This document shows positions 10,626-20,825 of a stretch of 64,000 nt of DNA, one piece after another. Below the pieces are notes generated by a model. It was not told the origin of the DNA and did not search any database. It saw only the letters and a list, made by a program, of their open reading frames with translations. The stretch covers positions 3,027,001 to 3,091,000 of the forward strand of contig JAMXSV010000004.1 of assembly GCA_027559495.1 (NCBI GenBank), read 5' to 3'. This DNA is from Aurifilum marmelostoma. Its lineage: Eukaryota > Ascomycota > Sordariomycetes > Diaporthales > Cryphonectriaceae. Position 1 is the first letter of the stretch, and each line of letters opens with the position of its first letter. The position numbers and the translations under genes were made by a program.

Positions 10626-12069
10626 ATGGCCCCTCCTGTAGATGCGGCCACCCGGAAGAAGGTGCTGAAGGTCATCTTCGTATCTTTGCTCCTGGACTTG
10701 GTTTGTTCCACCTTGGTCCTACCCCAATCCCCAGAAAAGTGGTCGTCTCCTAACCATGAAGCCTTAGATATCTTTCACTTTCATCCTCCCACTATTTCCG
10801 AAGCTCCTCGAGTTCTACCGCAACGCTGAAGCCCCTGCCGATGTCTTGAAAGAACAACAACAACCGCAGACACAGACCCTCCTTGCATGGGTTCTCCGCT
10901 ATCTGAACGCCTACAAGGCCGCCTTTGCCCGGCCCATCGACTCCCGCTACGATATTGTCCTGCTCGGTGGTGCCCTCGGCTCGCTCTTCTCTCTCCTGCA
11001 GGCCGTCGCGTCACCCGTCATCGGACACCTCTCTGACAAACATGGCCGGCGTACTGCGCTCCTGGCCAGCATGATGGGCAATATACTATCCGTTCTCCTC
11101 TGGGTGATGGCCGTGGACTTCAGGACATTCCTGCTTAGTCGGGTCGTCGGTGGGCTTTCTGAGGGCAATGTGCAGCTTGCCACTGCCATCGCGACAGACA
11201 TCTCGGACAGCTCATCCCGCGGCTCGACCATGGCCCTCATCGGCGCCTGCTTCTCTATCGCCTTCACGTTCGGCCCAGCACTGGGCGCCTGGCTCAGCAC
11301 CATCGCCACAGTGGCCGCGAACCCCTTTGCGACCGCCGCCGGTGTCTCTCTCTTCCTGATCGTCACCGAGACGGTGTACCTCTACCTGGCTCTTCCCGAG
11401 ACCTTGCCTTCCATGACGGAGAAAATCAAGACCGACCAGGCGCCTGCCAAGAACACCAAGACGGATGCGCCGACCACCGTCGAGCGAACAAACTCCCACT
11501 TCCTCCTCAACGCCGCCCACTTCGCCTTCCTGCTCTTCTTCTCAGGCATGGAGTTCTCCCTCCCATTTATGACCTATGACCTCTTCGGGTACGACTCTGC
11601 CAAGAACGGGCGGCTGCTCGGGTTCGTCGGACTGGTGGCCTCAATCCTCCAAGGCGGCGTCACCCGGCGGCTGCCGCCCCTCCTGTCCGTCAGGATTGGT
11701 GTCACGGTCTGCCTTCTCGCCTTCCTCCTGCTCGGCCGCATCAGCACTGTGTCCATGCTGTACGTCGCCGCGACGTGTCTGGCGACGACCTCGGCGACGG
11801 TGGTGACGGGGCTGAACGCGCTCGCGAGCTTCGAGGCGGGCGAGGGCGAGAGGGGTGGCAAGCTCGGTATACTACGGAGCTGGGGCCAGGTAGGACGCGG
11901 GCTGGGCCCTGTCCTGTTCACGAGCGTGTACTGGTGGGCGGGGCGTGAGGTTGCCTATGGAATCGGTGCGGCTGGCATTGCTGGTGTTGTAGCCCTTGTG
12001 TTTGGTGGGTTGAGATCACCGCCTGGGTCCGAGAAGGTCAAGGTCAACAAGGCTGCCAAGAAGGAGTAA
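10626..12069 (+). CDS. Major facilitator superfamily transporter (TetA-like drug:H+ antiporter type)
   Basis: Two exons, 10626..10700 and 10768..12069, give 458 residues. The intron has a less common GTTTGT donor. Splicing joins VSLLLDL to ISFTFILPLFPKLLEFYR and restores the first transmembrane helix. The N-terminal half carries the MFS motif A in the 2-3 loop (GHLSDKHGRRTALL) and motif C-like glycine-rich helix 5 (FGPALGAWLS). The RVVGGLSEGNVQLATAIATDIS stretch is typical of the tetracycline-resistance-like subgroup. A charged central loop at about residues 225-255 separates the two six-helix halves. The tail ends in a lysine-rich segment. Substrate unknown. In yeasts and fungi this subgroup includes vacuolar or plasma-membrane proteins of unknown cargo. 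Confidence 0.92.
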
Positions 12070-12404
12070 CCAGTCAGCCAGTCAATCAGGTATGTCTTCT
12101 TGCTGGGCAGATTGTTGGTACCTAGAGTATACAAAGCATGTCCATAGACAAAACAGCAATGTTGTCACTGCAGCTGAATATATACATATATATATTGTGT
12201 ACCAGTCATATAACACACATATGCTTCTTGCTCCTCCACAGCAAAGATGGCAGAAGAGCTCCGTGTAAACTGCTGACCACCTGGACTGCCTCAAACAATT
12301 GGAAGGTCTCCAGTGATACTCTGAAAGGACAGGGGGGGCAAGAGCCACTAGGGGTGCCACCAATGGCATCAAGGGAAGGAAAAAGCAACAAACAAAAAAG
12401 AGAG

Positions 12405-12412
12405 AAAAAAAA
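12405..12412 (-). terminator. Pol III terminator (T8)
   Basis: A run of eight A on the plus strand is T8 on the minus strand, beginning 22 bases after the 3' end of the tRNA-Arg-like gene. It fits RNA polymerase III termination. Confidence 0.6.
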
Positions 12413-12434
12413 TATCAGACACGACAGTGATTCG

Positions 12435-12521
12435 AACCCCTGCCGAGACTTGCACTCGGAACCTTCAGCTGCAACCAGTTAGCACTAGGAGGCTGACGAT
12501 CTTCTATTGATCTACAGGGGC
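12435..12521 (-). tRNA. tRNA-Arg(CCT) with 15-nt intron, non-canonical D and T loops
   Basis: On the minus strand the 87 bases fold as a full cloverleaf. The acceptor pairs GCCCCTG with CAGGGGT (one G-T). Next come T8-A9, the D stem GATC/GATC, G26, the anticodon stem TCAGC/GCTGA and the T stem CCGAG/CTCGG. The anticodon loop is CTCCTA, then a 15-nt intron, then A, so the intron sits at the canonical 37/38 place and the anticodon is CCT (Arg, AGG codons). A T8 run follows. Odd points: the 7-base D loop AATAGAA lacks the usual GG; the T loop is TGCAAGT, with G where T55 is expected; the acceptor ends in a G-T pair. Box A (TAGATCAATAG) is recognisable and box B is imperfect. It may be a divergent functional gene or a recent pseudogene. 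Confidence 0.65.
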
Positions 12522-13064
12522 CATCAGTCGTCGTTGTGAACCGCTGCACCATATTGCAACTTTTTTGTCTGATGTGTTTGTTGAACAACAAGGATGGTCA
12601 GGTGCATTATATGCTTGGTTCCATTCTTTGATGGTGTGTGTGTGAGAGTGCGCCTCCTCCAAATGAATGTAGGAGGGAATGCTAGATACAAAGAAGAAGC
12701 TGATGATGACCACCCTGGAGAGAACAAAAATATATAACAGACATTCTCTTTCTCTCCACCCATTGCCAGCCCACTTTGGCCTTTCGTGGGAACAAGTCGC
12801 TTTGCTGTGTGCACCTTGAAGACACACACGCCCCCTCCTCACCTCCCAAGCCATGTCCCATCCTCCTTGTTATCCTCATTAGAGAAAGCAAGTCGCTGTG
12901 CCGACATCTCCTCTTTTCATTGCTTCTGGTCTTGATAGATCCTCACAACGTCCGTCTTCCCACAGCCCAACCTTGCAATGGCGACCACATTGATGCAATC
13001 ATATATTCAGATCAGTTGCTCACCTTACCTCAAATAAATATTCCTACTCCGTCTTTCATCCGAC

Positions 13065-15605
13065 TCAAGTCTCAGCAAGCCACTCGGCTGCTAGATGATC
13101 GTTGACCCTGTGGCCCATAGCGGGTTCCGCATCGTCTTCCGAGTTCTCGTTCCATGAGTGTACCGACACTGCTCCAGAGCTCATATGGAATCCGCTCCAG
13201 GAGGAGGCTATCGGGCGCAGGCACCATGTCAGTAAACAAGGAGATCCTTTCACGTGCAAAAAGTACCAAAGACAGAAAGAAGAAAGAAAGAAAGAAAAAA
13301 AAAAAGCCTGGTTCACAACGGGAATAGACTCACCAGCGAGAATGGGCGCATTAGGATGCCAGTACGGCTCGCGCACACAACAGTTCCAGCTGTTGACCGG
13401 ACCTGTCCTCCACTGCCTACTACCAGGAGGGCCCCCCTTCCACTGCGTCGACGTGCCCACGTCGATGGTCCTCTCGAGCGTCGCGTCGAGATTCCACACA
13501 TACACCTTGCCGTCGTGGCTGCCCGAGTACACATACCTGCTATCTGTGCTCCCGGGCGGCGAGAAGTGGCACCGGATCAGGGTGCCCTGGATCTTGTGGC
13601 CGCGGAAAGTGACGACCGAGTTGTCGTCAGGGTGAGGGAACCAGTCGTCGGGGTCGTACTCTTCCATGCGGTAGTCATAGCTGGTGTGGCTCGTGTGCCT
13701 CCGCGGGTTGAGCTCCGTATACCGCTCCGTGGTCATGGCCATGCGCAGGTCCCACAGCTTCATGGTCTGGTCCTTGCTGTTGGAGAGGATGTACCGCCCG
13801 TCGCCCTTGCTGTCGAGGTACGTCAGGCCCTCGCAGTGCCCGACAAAGGCGCCCGCCTCGCGCCCGTCTGCCATGCTGCGCCTGTCCCACACCTTGATGA
13901 CCTGGTCGTCAGAGCCCGAGTAGATGATATGCGGGTCCTTTGGGTCCGCAAAGGCCACCGCGTTGACGTCGTTGTCGTGGCCCACGATGTTGTGCAGCAC
14001 CCGTCGGGACTCAATATCGTACACCACGATGGACGAGATGTTGTTGCCAGCGATCAGCTCCCTGCCGTCGCCGCTGAACCGGATGGACCAGATGGCGAAG
14101 TGGTCTCGGTTGCGGCGGGCCCACGTCGACATCGGGCGGCTGCCAGCAGTCTCGACGATCTCGCCGCCGGCCAGGTCGAGCTGGTATGGATCTCCCTTGT
14201 CGTTGGGATCAGTGGGAGCAAAGGCGACGTGGGACTGCAGCGAGGTGTAGGCGAGCCACTTGTTGTCGGGCGACAGGTGGGCGTCGGTCAAGGTCCACTG
14301 GCCCCAGTTGAAGCTGGCCGTCTTGTAGTACCGCCAGTTGTACGGGTTGCTCGTGTCGTACATGCGGACCTTGAAGTCCTTGACGCAGGCGTAGAAGAAG
14401 TTGCCGTCCTGTGAGAACTGCCCGCAGTAGACGGGCGCGTTGTAGTGGATAAGCAGGTCTGCCTCCGAGGAGGGGATCATCTGCTGTGCTATGGCGGACT
14501 GGGCGGGGCGGCCCCAGCCGATGCCCAGCTCGCGGTCGAGGATGCGGCGGGCAAGCCTCTTCTTCTGCTTCTGCTTGGCCCTGTCGCTGCTGCAGTTGCT
14601 TCTGCTGCTGCTGCTGCTGCTACCGCCGCTGCCATCAGCGTTGCTTTCGCCGACATCACGGGTGCTGAGCGGAGGGTTTAGCCGGTCGGTGAGGCCGAAG
14701 GCGCCCGAGTCCATGAGATTGCGGCCGGCCTCGCTAGGGACTTTGGGAAATCGATTCGGGTCGGGAGGAGTTCGGCGCCGGCGCCGGCCCCAGTAGTGGA
14801 GGCCCTCATGGCCATCAGCTCCGAGAATTTGTCCTATATCACGGTCCTGGAGCAAAGCCAGCAGTTGAGGCCTTGAGAGCACATTCCTGCCTGCGAGGCG
14901 CATAATATTCAACATATTAGCATTGACCAAGGGCTTCTCAATTTGGGTTGGTAGTAACTCTATGAGTATAGGACTGGAGGTGGAAAAGAGAGTATAGTGA
15001 TTTCTGGGGAAGAAGGGGGTTATGATGAGGATGGAACGTGTGGACTGGGTTTATAAAGATGATGATACCTCAGTCAAACAGGCTGAGGCGAGAAATATGG
15101 AAATTCGGACGTGGCAGATGGGCACCCGGGGTTAGGATCTCACCGAAGAGACGGCCAAGTGTGCCGAGCGAGACTGTTGTCGCCCGTATCGTTTCTTCGC
15201 CCTCGTCGTCATCATCATCATCATCGTCATCTTCTTCTTCCTCGTCTTCTCCGTCTTGCCCGACCACGACTTCTACGGTATATCCCTGTTCGGCATCTGA
15301 CAAAGAAGGTCAATCTTGGGGGACAAACAGCTCATAATTACAACTTGGCCGTCTACTGGCCACGCACCATGAAACTCATCCTCGTCGCCCTCATAGTCCA
15401 AATCATCTTCATCGTCGTCATCGTCCTCTGTCGTGTCCAGGTGGTGCGCTTCTGATTGCTCCGTGGTTGGCTCGAAATAGGCATCCTCATCACTATCACC
15501 ACTGCTATCATCCCGGGTACTGGGTCGACTTGCTGACGCCTGCTGGAGACTCTCGCCGAACCCATTCTCATCCGAGTCGTCCTGATGAGGATATCTGTAG
15601 CTCAT
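13065..15605 (-). CDS. WD40 protein, DCAF11/WDR23 (LEC14B) family
   Basis: Four exons, complement(15368..15605, 15144..15296, 13334..14890, 13065..13207), give 696 residues with all phases matching. The first two exons encode an acidic low-complexity N-terminus (MSYRYPHQDDSDENGF, then Asp/Glu runs). The start was placed there rather than at an internal codon near 14930 because splicing 15144 to 14890 reads RLFG-RNVLSRPQLLALLQ. The last exon completes the propeller with SSWSGFHMSSGAVSVHSWNE. Seven WD repeats lie in the C-terminal two thirds. DDQVIKVWDRRS and MKLWDLR carry WDxR boxes, the signature of substrate receptors that dock on DDB1 in CUL4 ubiquitin ligases. By family it is a nuclear/cytoplasmic CRL4 receptor. 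The 253-nt intron 2 is unusually long for this window. Confidence 0.9.
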
Positions 15606-16822
15606 GATGGGCGACGAGATCAGAGGAGTGACGAGAAGGGTGGTCGTTCAGTTAGGTATGGTGGCAAGTAAGCGGTGCTGCGTCGTCTATTCACCCGACA
15701 GATCCGGTGGAGAGAGGTTGTTGGTGTGCGGATGGATAAGTGAATGCTGATTAGTGAGGGGCCTCAGAGACAACCTTCTGGACCAAGAGTGCTACTCCAC
15801 TGATATGCAATACAGCTATTACTTGGTGAGAACTATGCAGATAGATAGCAGTGTACAGGTATCTCTGAGGGGCCAGTTTCATCTGTGTGCGGTTGTGTAC
15901 TCCCCCAGAGCGGAGATCATCATTGACGACATGATATGCAATGACACGACAGGGCCTTTCTCCACATTTAAAGGCCCACGTTGCCCGTCCCTCCTCCCGT
16001 CCTCCCCGCCTCCGGAAGCTTGGCTCCGGACTTAAGTCTCCGGACTTAACTCGTGGTGTGCGGCGCCATCCATCCGAAAAGCGCCTTTCTTCATCAAAAG
16101 TTGCAGTGCGGAGTCTTGGGAAAGTGGGAAAGAATGAAAGAAAAGAAATATAAAAAAACATATAAGGAGAGGAGAGAATGGAGATGAATAGACAAGTCAA
16201 GAACCAACCTCCCTTGTGCCATTGAGGTCTATTTTTGACGATATTCGTATGGTTGCAGGACGCTCTGTATGTATGATGCCTTCACTCGGTCTACAACATC
16301 AGTCGGTCTACGTACAACTCCGTTATGTACAAGATCCTCATCATCCTTCGTCCGAAGAATCTGTTCATATCTTGAAGTTGCATCTCACGACCGTCGTGCC
16401 CCATTCCTGTGCGCCTCAGACCAGGCGCTGGCATTGCTGCCCAGCCACCTACGGCCATGGGCGGAGCGGGTGACCGGAGACGGTGGAATGGCATGAGTCC
16501 GAGAAGCTATACCGGAGCCCAGATTATGATTCTTAGAGGAGAACTCAGCGCGTCGGAGCGTCATCCGGAGCGTCATCCGGCAAATTCCGAGCTGCTGGTC
16601 TTTGGCCCTTTTTTCTTATACGAAAAGAAGGAGAAGCCTCTGTAGAGATGTCGTGGCGGGGATTGTCACAACCTAGTAGAAGTGCCGGATCTCGTGCCAC
16701 ATGGAGCTCACAAGATCACGTCTCACAGAAAGAACAATATTCTTCGGATCAACTATGGAGGCTCATGCTCTTCGAATCTTGTAATACTGAGACGTTAGGA
16801 GCAGCACCAGCAAGCCATCAGG
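15606..16822. other. Intergenic, no gene seen
   Basis: About 1.2 kb, serving as promoter of the WD40 gene and 3' flank of the small membrane-protein gene. It contains short tandem duplications: a 12-base unit ending CGTCATCC twice at about 16556-16579, and CTCCGGACTTAA-type copies near 16023-16050. Confidence 0.55.
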
Positions 16823-17435
16823 TTACTGAAGCTTCCTCTGCGTCGCGGCTGGCACGTCCGGCCCAAAGAAGCCCAAAAGATACGCCGTCCTCGTCAGGCA
16901 CAACATAGCCTTTCATCCTCGTCAATACCGCCCAGTTCAGGTGGGAGAAGGAAGCCTAGAACTCACTGTAACACCGACGTTGCCCCAGGTCATACTATTC
17001 CAGCCAGCCACGTCAACAAACCTGGCCCAGCCAAGAATATGGTAGCACACGTAGACATGTGATATGTCGGCGATCCAACAGGCGATCAGATAGTTGCGCA
17101 CGACCCTGATCTCGGATGTCGTGTACAGCACGGCGGAGGCGACGAGAAACACCAGCCCATATGTGTTGCCCAGCTGGAGGGCTACCAGTCTGGCATTATC
17201 GTCCACCGCAGAGGACAGGCCGGTGGATGTTTGCTCCGTGACGAACCATGCTGGGTTGAGGGTCGCTCCAGCCCAGCCTGCGAGCCTGTGGGGGAATATC
17301 CATCTCATCAGCTGGACCAGCCTCGACCAAGGTGCTTCGACGTCATCATATCAGGAGGGTGAAGAGGACTCACAGACTGAGAGGCTCGAAGACGGTAAAA
17401 ACTAGACGAGGAACGGTGGGCAGACGAGAAGCCAT
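16823..17435 (-). CDS. Small four-TM fungal membrane protein (DUF7704-like)
   Basis: Three exons, complement(17374..17435, 16967..17285, 16823..16909), give 155 residues in frame. Both introns have GTGAGT donors. The N-terminus MASRLPTVPRLVFTVFEPLSLLAGW leads into four hydrophobic segments and ends AYLLGFFGPDVPAATQRKLQ. The layout matches a family of small fungal integral-membrane proteins of unknown function, which I recall as DUF7704. Recognisable blocks are FTVFEPLSL, LQLGNTYGLVFLVA, ACWIADISHV and WGNVGVT. No catalytic residues are apparent. The family number is from memory; the gene structure is well supported by phase and domain continuity. Confidence 0.85.
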
Positions 17436-18162
17436 GGTAATATCAGAGAGTTAGTTGTCATGCGAAAAGAAAATTGAGGGTGTGGAGAGTTTGGGCTCCT
17501 GAACATGGAACATGGTCTGTGTGAGAATTCGACCAGAGCAGCAGGCCGTATGGTAATTAGCCCAACGACGATCCTGCGGCGGGCCGACCCTGTTTCGAGA
17601 GTCTAAATCCTACAGTACGAATGATTGACAAAGAGAAGACGAGCTCAAGCCGGTCATACCGCAGTTTGAGAATTCAAGAAACGGTATTAAACTATCCCAG
17701 CGATGAATTTGTTATGCTGCTGTTGCACTGGCCTGAAGGGTCTGTTTGATTGGTAAGGAGTAGTACAGGGCCTCTGGACAGAAGGGCGGGGACGAGATGG
17801 AGAGGGGGGTTGCCGGGGGTTTACCGCCCATCTGCAGGCGTGTCTCTTCTCCAACTGCCGCCTACAGAAAGAGGCGGGTCGCCCGCTGAGTGGCAGTCTG
17901 CACTCATCCTTGAATACAACCTCCCAAGAGCGCTCGCCACTTTTTACCGCTGTCTCAGGCTCGACTACTTGTTTGCCTGGTCACGACAGACACCTCTTTC
18001 CCGTCTGGCACCGTTCAAGGAACGGAATCCCCGGCTACAAAACCCCACATGTGCATGGCGATTGATCCTCGGGCTTCGACACAGGCAAACCTCTGGTGAA
18101 GCTCGAGCCCTTTCAGGGGGCCGTCACCCACTCTCCCAGATGCCCCCTCGCCGACCTTCACG
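17436..18162. other. Divergent promoter region
   Basis: About 730 bases between the small membrane-protein gene (-) and the double-Myb gene (+). No coding gene seen. Confidence 0.55.
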
Positions 18163-20133
18163 ATGGCCACCATCGAGCCGCGGCTGATGCACCTGCTCAA
18201 CAACACGAACGCCTCCTCCTCCGAGGACGCCTACTACCCGCCGCCAGACCTCCCGCCCATACAGAGCTTCAGCAGCTTTGCCAAGACGTCCAACATCTCC
18301 CTGCCGCCCCTGGAACCTGACGCTAGCAGCAACAGCAGCAACAATAACAACAACAACAGCAGCAGTAGCAGCGGCGGCGGCGGCGGCGGCGGCGGCAGCA
18401 GCAGCACCCACCATGAGAAGCAGCCCGCCTCCAAGTCTGTCCGCCAGATCCCGTCCCTGGCATCCATTCGGGAGGAATACAATACGGGCCGCTATAGTCA
18501 TGACGGAGGAGGAGGAGGAGCAGGAGGAGGAGGCGGCGGCGGAGGATCAGCATCCGGACCGAACCGGCAGAGCCATGGCGGTGCCATCTCGTTGCGGATG
18601 CTGTTCGACAACCCAGAGATCAACGAGTCCTCACACTCGCTGAACCACATCCTCGATGACGTGCCCGAACCTATGTCTGCGTCGTCGACGACGGCCGATG
18701 ACCTCTCGACCAAGAAGCGCCAGCGGGCCATGACGGTCAAGGACGACATCATGCACCTGCCGCAGCCCCTGAAGAAGCAGAAGTCGACCCAGAACATCAG
18801 CCAGAATATCATGCCTCCCATTATCAACGGCTTGTATGAGCCGCCGCCTAATGCGGCTGTCTTTCCGCCGATCGCCCTTGACGACGGTAATGAAGGCGTG
18901 GCACCCGCAAGCCTGCATAAGTTAAACCAGCTGAGCGGTAGTAGTGGCAGTATCCCAGCCAACAGTGTCGAGACACCAGAAGCACAAGAGACCTGTCTCC
19001 TCAGCGAGATCAGGACGGAGCAGTCTGGAATCTCACTAGAAACAGAGAGACCATTGGCTAAAGTGAAGAGGAAGGCCGCCAAGCCGAGAAAGAAGTGGTC
19101 AGAGGAAGAGACCAAGCACTTGCTGCTCGGCGTGAGCAAGTATGGTGTCGGCAAGTGGACGAGTATCTTGGACGACCCGGAGTACAGCTTCAACGGGCGG
19201 ACAGCGGGTGACCTGAAAGACCGATTCCGCACATGCTGCCCAGATGAGCTGCGGATAGGGCCGAGCAGGAGCAGGGAGAGCCTGCGTTCTCAGGACAAGT
19301 CCGCCAGCTTGTCGCCATCCGAGCCACGACCAAAGGGCAAGATGAAGACAGCACTGTTGTTGGAGGACATACTTGCAGACCCAGATCACCTACCAGGACA
19401 ACTCAACAAGGAAGAGCCAGCGCTGGCGAGGTCTTCGAGCCAGACCACAATAGGCCAGCCGGAGTCTGACTCGACAGCGAAACCCAAGAAGAGCAGGGCG
19501 CATCGCAAAAAGATTGAGGATCTCCAAGCGATGGGCATACACGGGCCGTTCAAGAAGTCACACAGACGGGAGAGACGGCCCTTCACCCAGCAGGATGACG
19601 ATCAGATCCTCGAGGGCCTCCAGGTGTATGGGCCGGCGTGGACCAAGATTCAGCGCGACCCCAGGTTCGACCTGTCCAGCCGCCAGCCGACCGATCTGAG
19701 GGACAGGGTCCGCAACAAGTACCCTGACATGTACAAGCAGATCGAGGAGAAGCAGGGCCATAATACCAAGGAGCCCGTCTCGGCTGGACCCGCCCTGCCC
19801 TCGCGTCCGGCGCCGTCAGCCAGGAGCTACAATGTCATGGAACCCACCGTGAACAATATGATTAATGAGAATTCGCTCATGACGCTGGAGCCGCATCTAC
19901 ACCGGGCAGGCTCAAGGGAAGAAATTATGATGCCCAAGTGGGCAGGATCAATACCAGCTGCTGCGTCCGCCTCTACGGGGGCAGCCGGAGGTGGGAGTTT
20001 CCACGAGCTCCCGAGCATGGACACGTTCCCAAGAGACGCCTTGGAGGGCGAGGTTGTGGAAGGCAGCGAGCAGTCCGCGTCTGGAGCTTTTGGGGGGATG
20101 ATGGACATTTCCCGGTTGCTTTTGGACGAATGA
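18163..20133 (+). CDS. Double-Myb telobox DNA-binding protein (Teb1-like)
   Basis: A single exon of 656 codons. Two Myb/SANT domains lie in the C-terminal half: about residues 309-365 (KKWSEEETKHLLLGVSKYG, then GDLKDRFRTCCP) and about 470-525 (RRPFTQQDDDQILEGLQVYG, then TDLRDRVRNKYP). The LKDRFR-type motif in the third helix is the telobox, which binds TTAGGG-like DNA in TRF, Tbf1, Taz1 and Teb1. Two tandem telobox Mybs are the arrangement of fission-yeast Teb1, which activates histone and other promoters. The N-terminal half is low complexity: Asn and Ser runs, then Gly runs at about residues 50-82 and 110-130. Whether it acts at telomeres or as a general regulator cannot be told from sequence. 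Confidence 0.85.
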   Translation: MATIEPRLMHLLNNTNASSSEDAYYPPPDLPPIQSFSSFAKTSNISLPPLEPDASSNSSNNNNNNSSSSSGGGGGGGGSSSTHHEKQPASKSVRQIPSLASIREEYNTGRYSHDGGGGGAGGGGGGGGSASGPNRQSHGGAISLRMLFDNPEINESSHSLNHILDDVPEPMSASSTTADDLSTKKRQRAMTVKDDIMHLPQPLKKQKSTQNISQNIMPPIINGLYEPPPNAAVFPPIALDDGNEGVAPASLHKLNQLSGSSGSIPANSVETPEAQETCLLSEIRTEQSGISLETERPLAKVKRKAAKPRKKWSEEETKHLLLGVSKYGVGKWTSILDDPEYSFNGRTAGDLKDRFRTCCPDELRIGPSRSRESLRSQDKSASLSPSEPRPKGKMKTALLLEDILADPDHLPGQLNKEEPALARSSSQTTIGQPESDSTAKPKKSRAHRKKIEDLQAMGIHGPFKKSHRRERRPFTQQDDDQILEGLQVYGPAWTKIQRDPRFDLSSRQPTDLRDRVRNKYPDMYKQIEEKQGHNTKEPVSAGPALPSRPAPSARSYNVMEPTVNNMINENSLMTLEPHLHRAGSREEIMMPKWAGSIPAAASASTGAAGGGSFHELPSMDTFPRDALEGEVVEGSEQSASGAFGGMMDISRLLLDE

Positions 20134-20825
20134 ACCTCGAGCTTGGGGACTCTCAAGTCTAGAACCTGTCACTGGTTTTACAGCGTGGTTTTTTCTTCTT
20201 CCTTCTTTGCGCTTAGCAGTACGGGTCATTTGTATTTCATGGAGGATTTACGAGGGAACATGGGCGTTTTTCGTACCGTCAAGTCAGACAGGCTGTTGTT
20301 ATTCCGATACCTTTGTTATTTCGGGGCCTTGGGGCCTTCTACGGACGGAGTAATGGATGGATGAAATCAAGCTGGGAGCACCAAAGAACCTGTAGAAAGG
20401 GCTCTCCCCAACAAATTGCCTTTCAATTTAGAATTTGGAGCAATCTTGCTAGAATTAAACAAAGCGATTTTGGTTACTTTGCACTTGATTGACATTTCGC
20501 ACCTGGAAACATGCGTACACGGTAATGGGCATTGTGATAATCGTCTGCGAAACGCAGACACATATCAGTAGAAAGCGTTCAGCGGTCTGCTTGAGTCAAC
20601 GAGCAGGGATCATTGGCCAGCAGGTGGGTAGGGGTCGCAGACTCACCGACCGGTCACGTGAATGACTCTTTCAGGACTAGCGTAGCGCTAGGGTGAAGCA
20701 AACCCACTGCTTGCCAAATTTTCAACTCGAACAGTTTAATCGCGAACTTCGTTTCCCTCCTGACCAGCCAGCTTCTCTACAACCACCTACTACCTCGACA
20801 ACAATCCAACCACAAGACAGCCAAG
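20134..20825. other. Promoter region of eS4 gene
   Basis: About 690 bases between the double-Myb gene and the ribosomal protein gene. No gene. It holds a CACGTG site and a TAGGGT motif close to the eS4 start. Confidence 0.6.
20655..20694 (+). promoter_or_regulatory. CACGTG plus TAGGGT pair in ribosomal-protein promoter
   Basis: CACGTG lies at 20655-20660 (Cbf1/bHLH-type site) and TAGGGT at 20689-20694 (half telobox). They are 166 and 132 bases upstream of the eS4 start codon. Tbf1 and Cbf1 are known to act together on ribosomal protein genes in several ascomycetes outside Saccharomyces. The sites are seen; their use here is inferred. Confidence 0.45.

Larger units (their letters stand above)
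12070..13064. other. Intergenic region holding a tRNA gene
   Basis: Lies between the MFS gene and the 3' end of the WD40 gene. Apart from the tRNA-like gene and its T-run I see no further gene. Confidence 0.6.

Noticed and set aside
13254..14414. Plus-strand open frame of 386 codons opposite the WD40 gene.
   Set aside because: It is the antisense shadow of the WD40 coding exon; composition is Val/Arg/Ala-rich, as expected from reading codons backwards.
15190..15245. CAT/TC-rich tract as a microsatellite or CRISPR-like repeat.
   Set aside because: It encodes the Asp/Glu run of the WD40 protein N-terminus; no spaced repeats are present. No CRISPR array is expected or seen in this fungal DNA.
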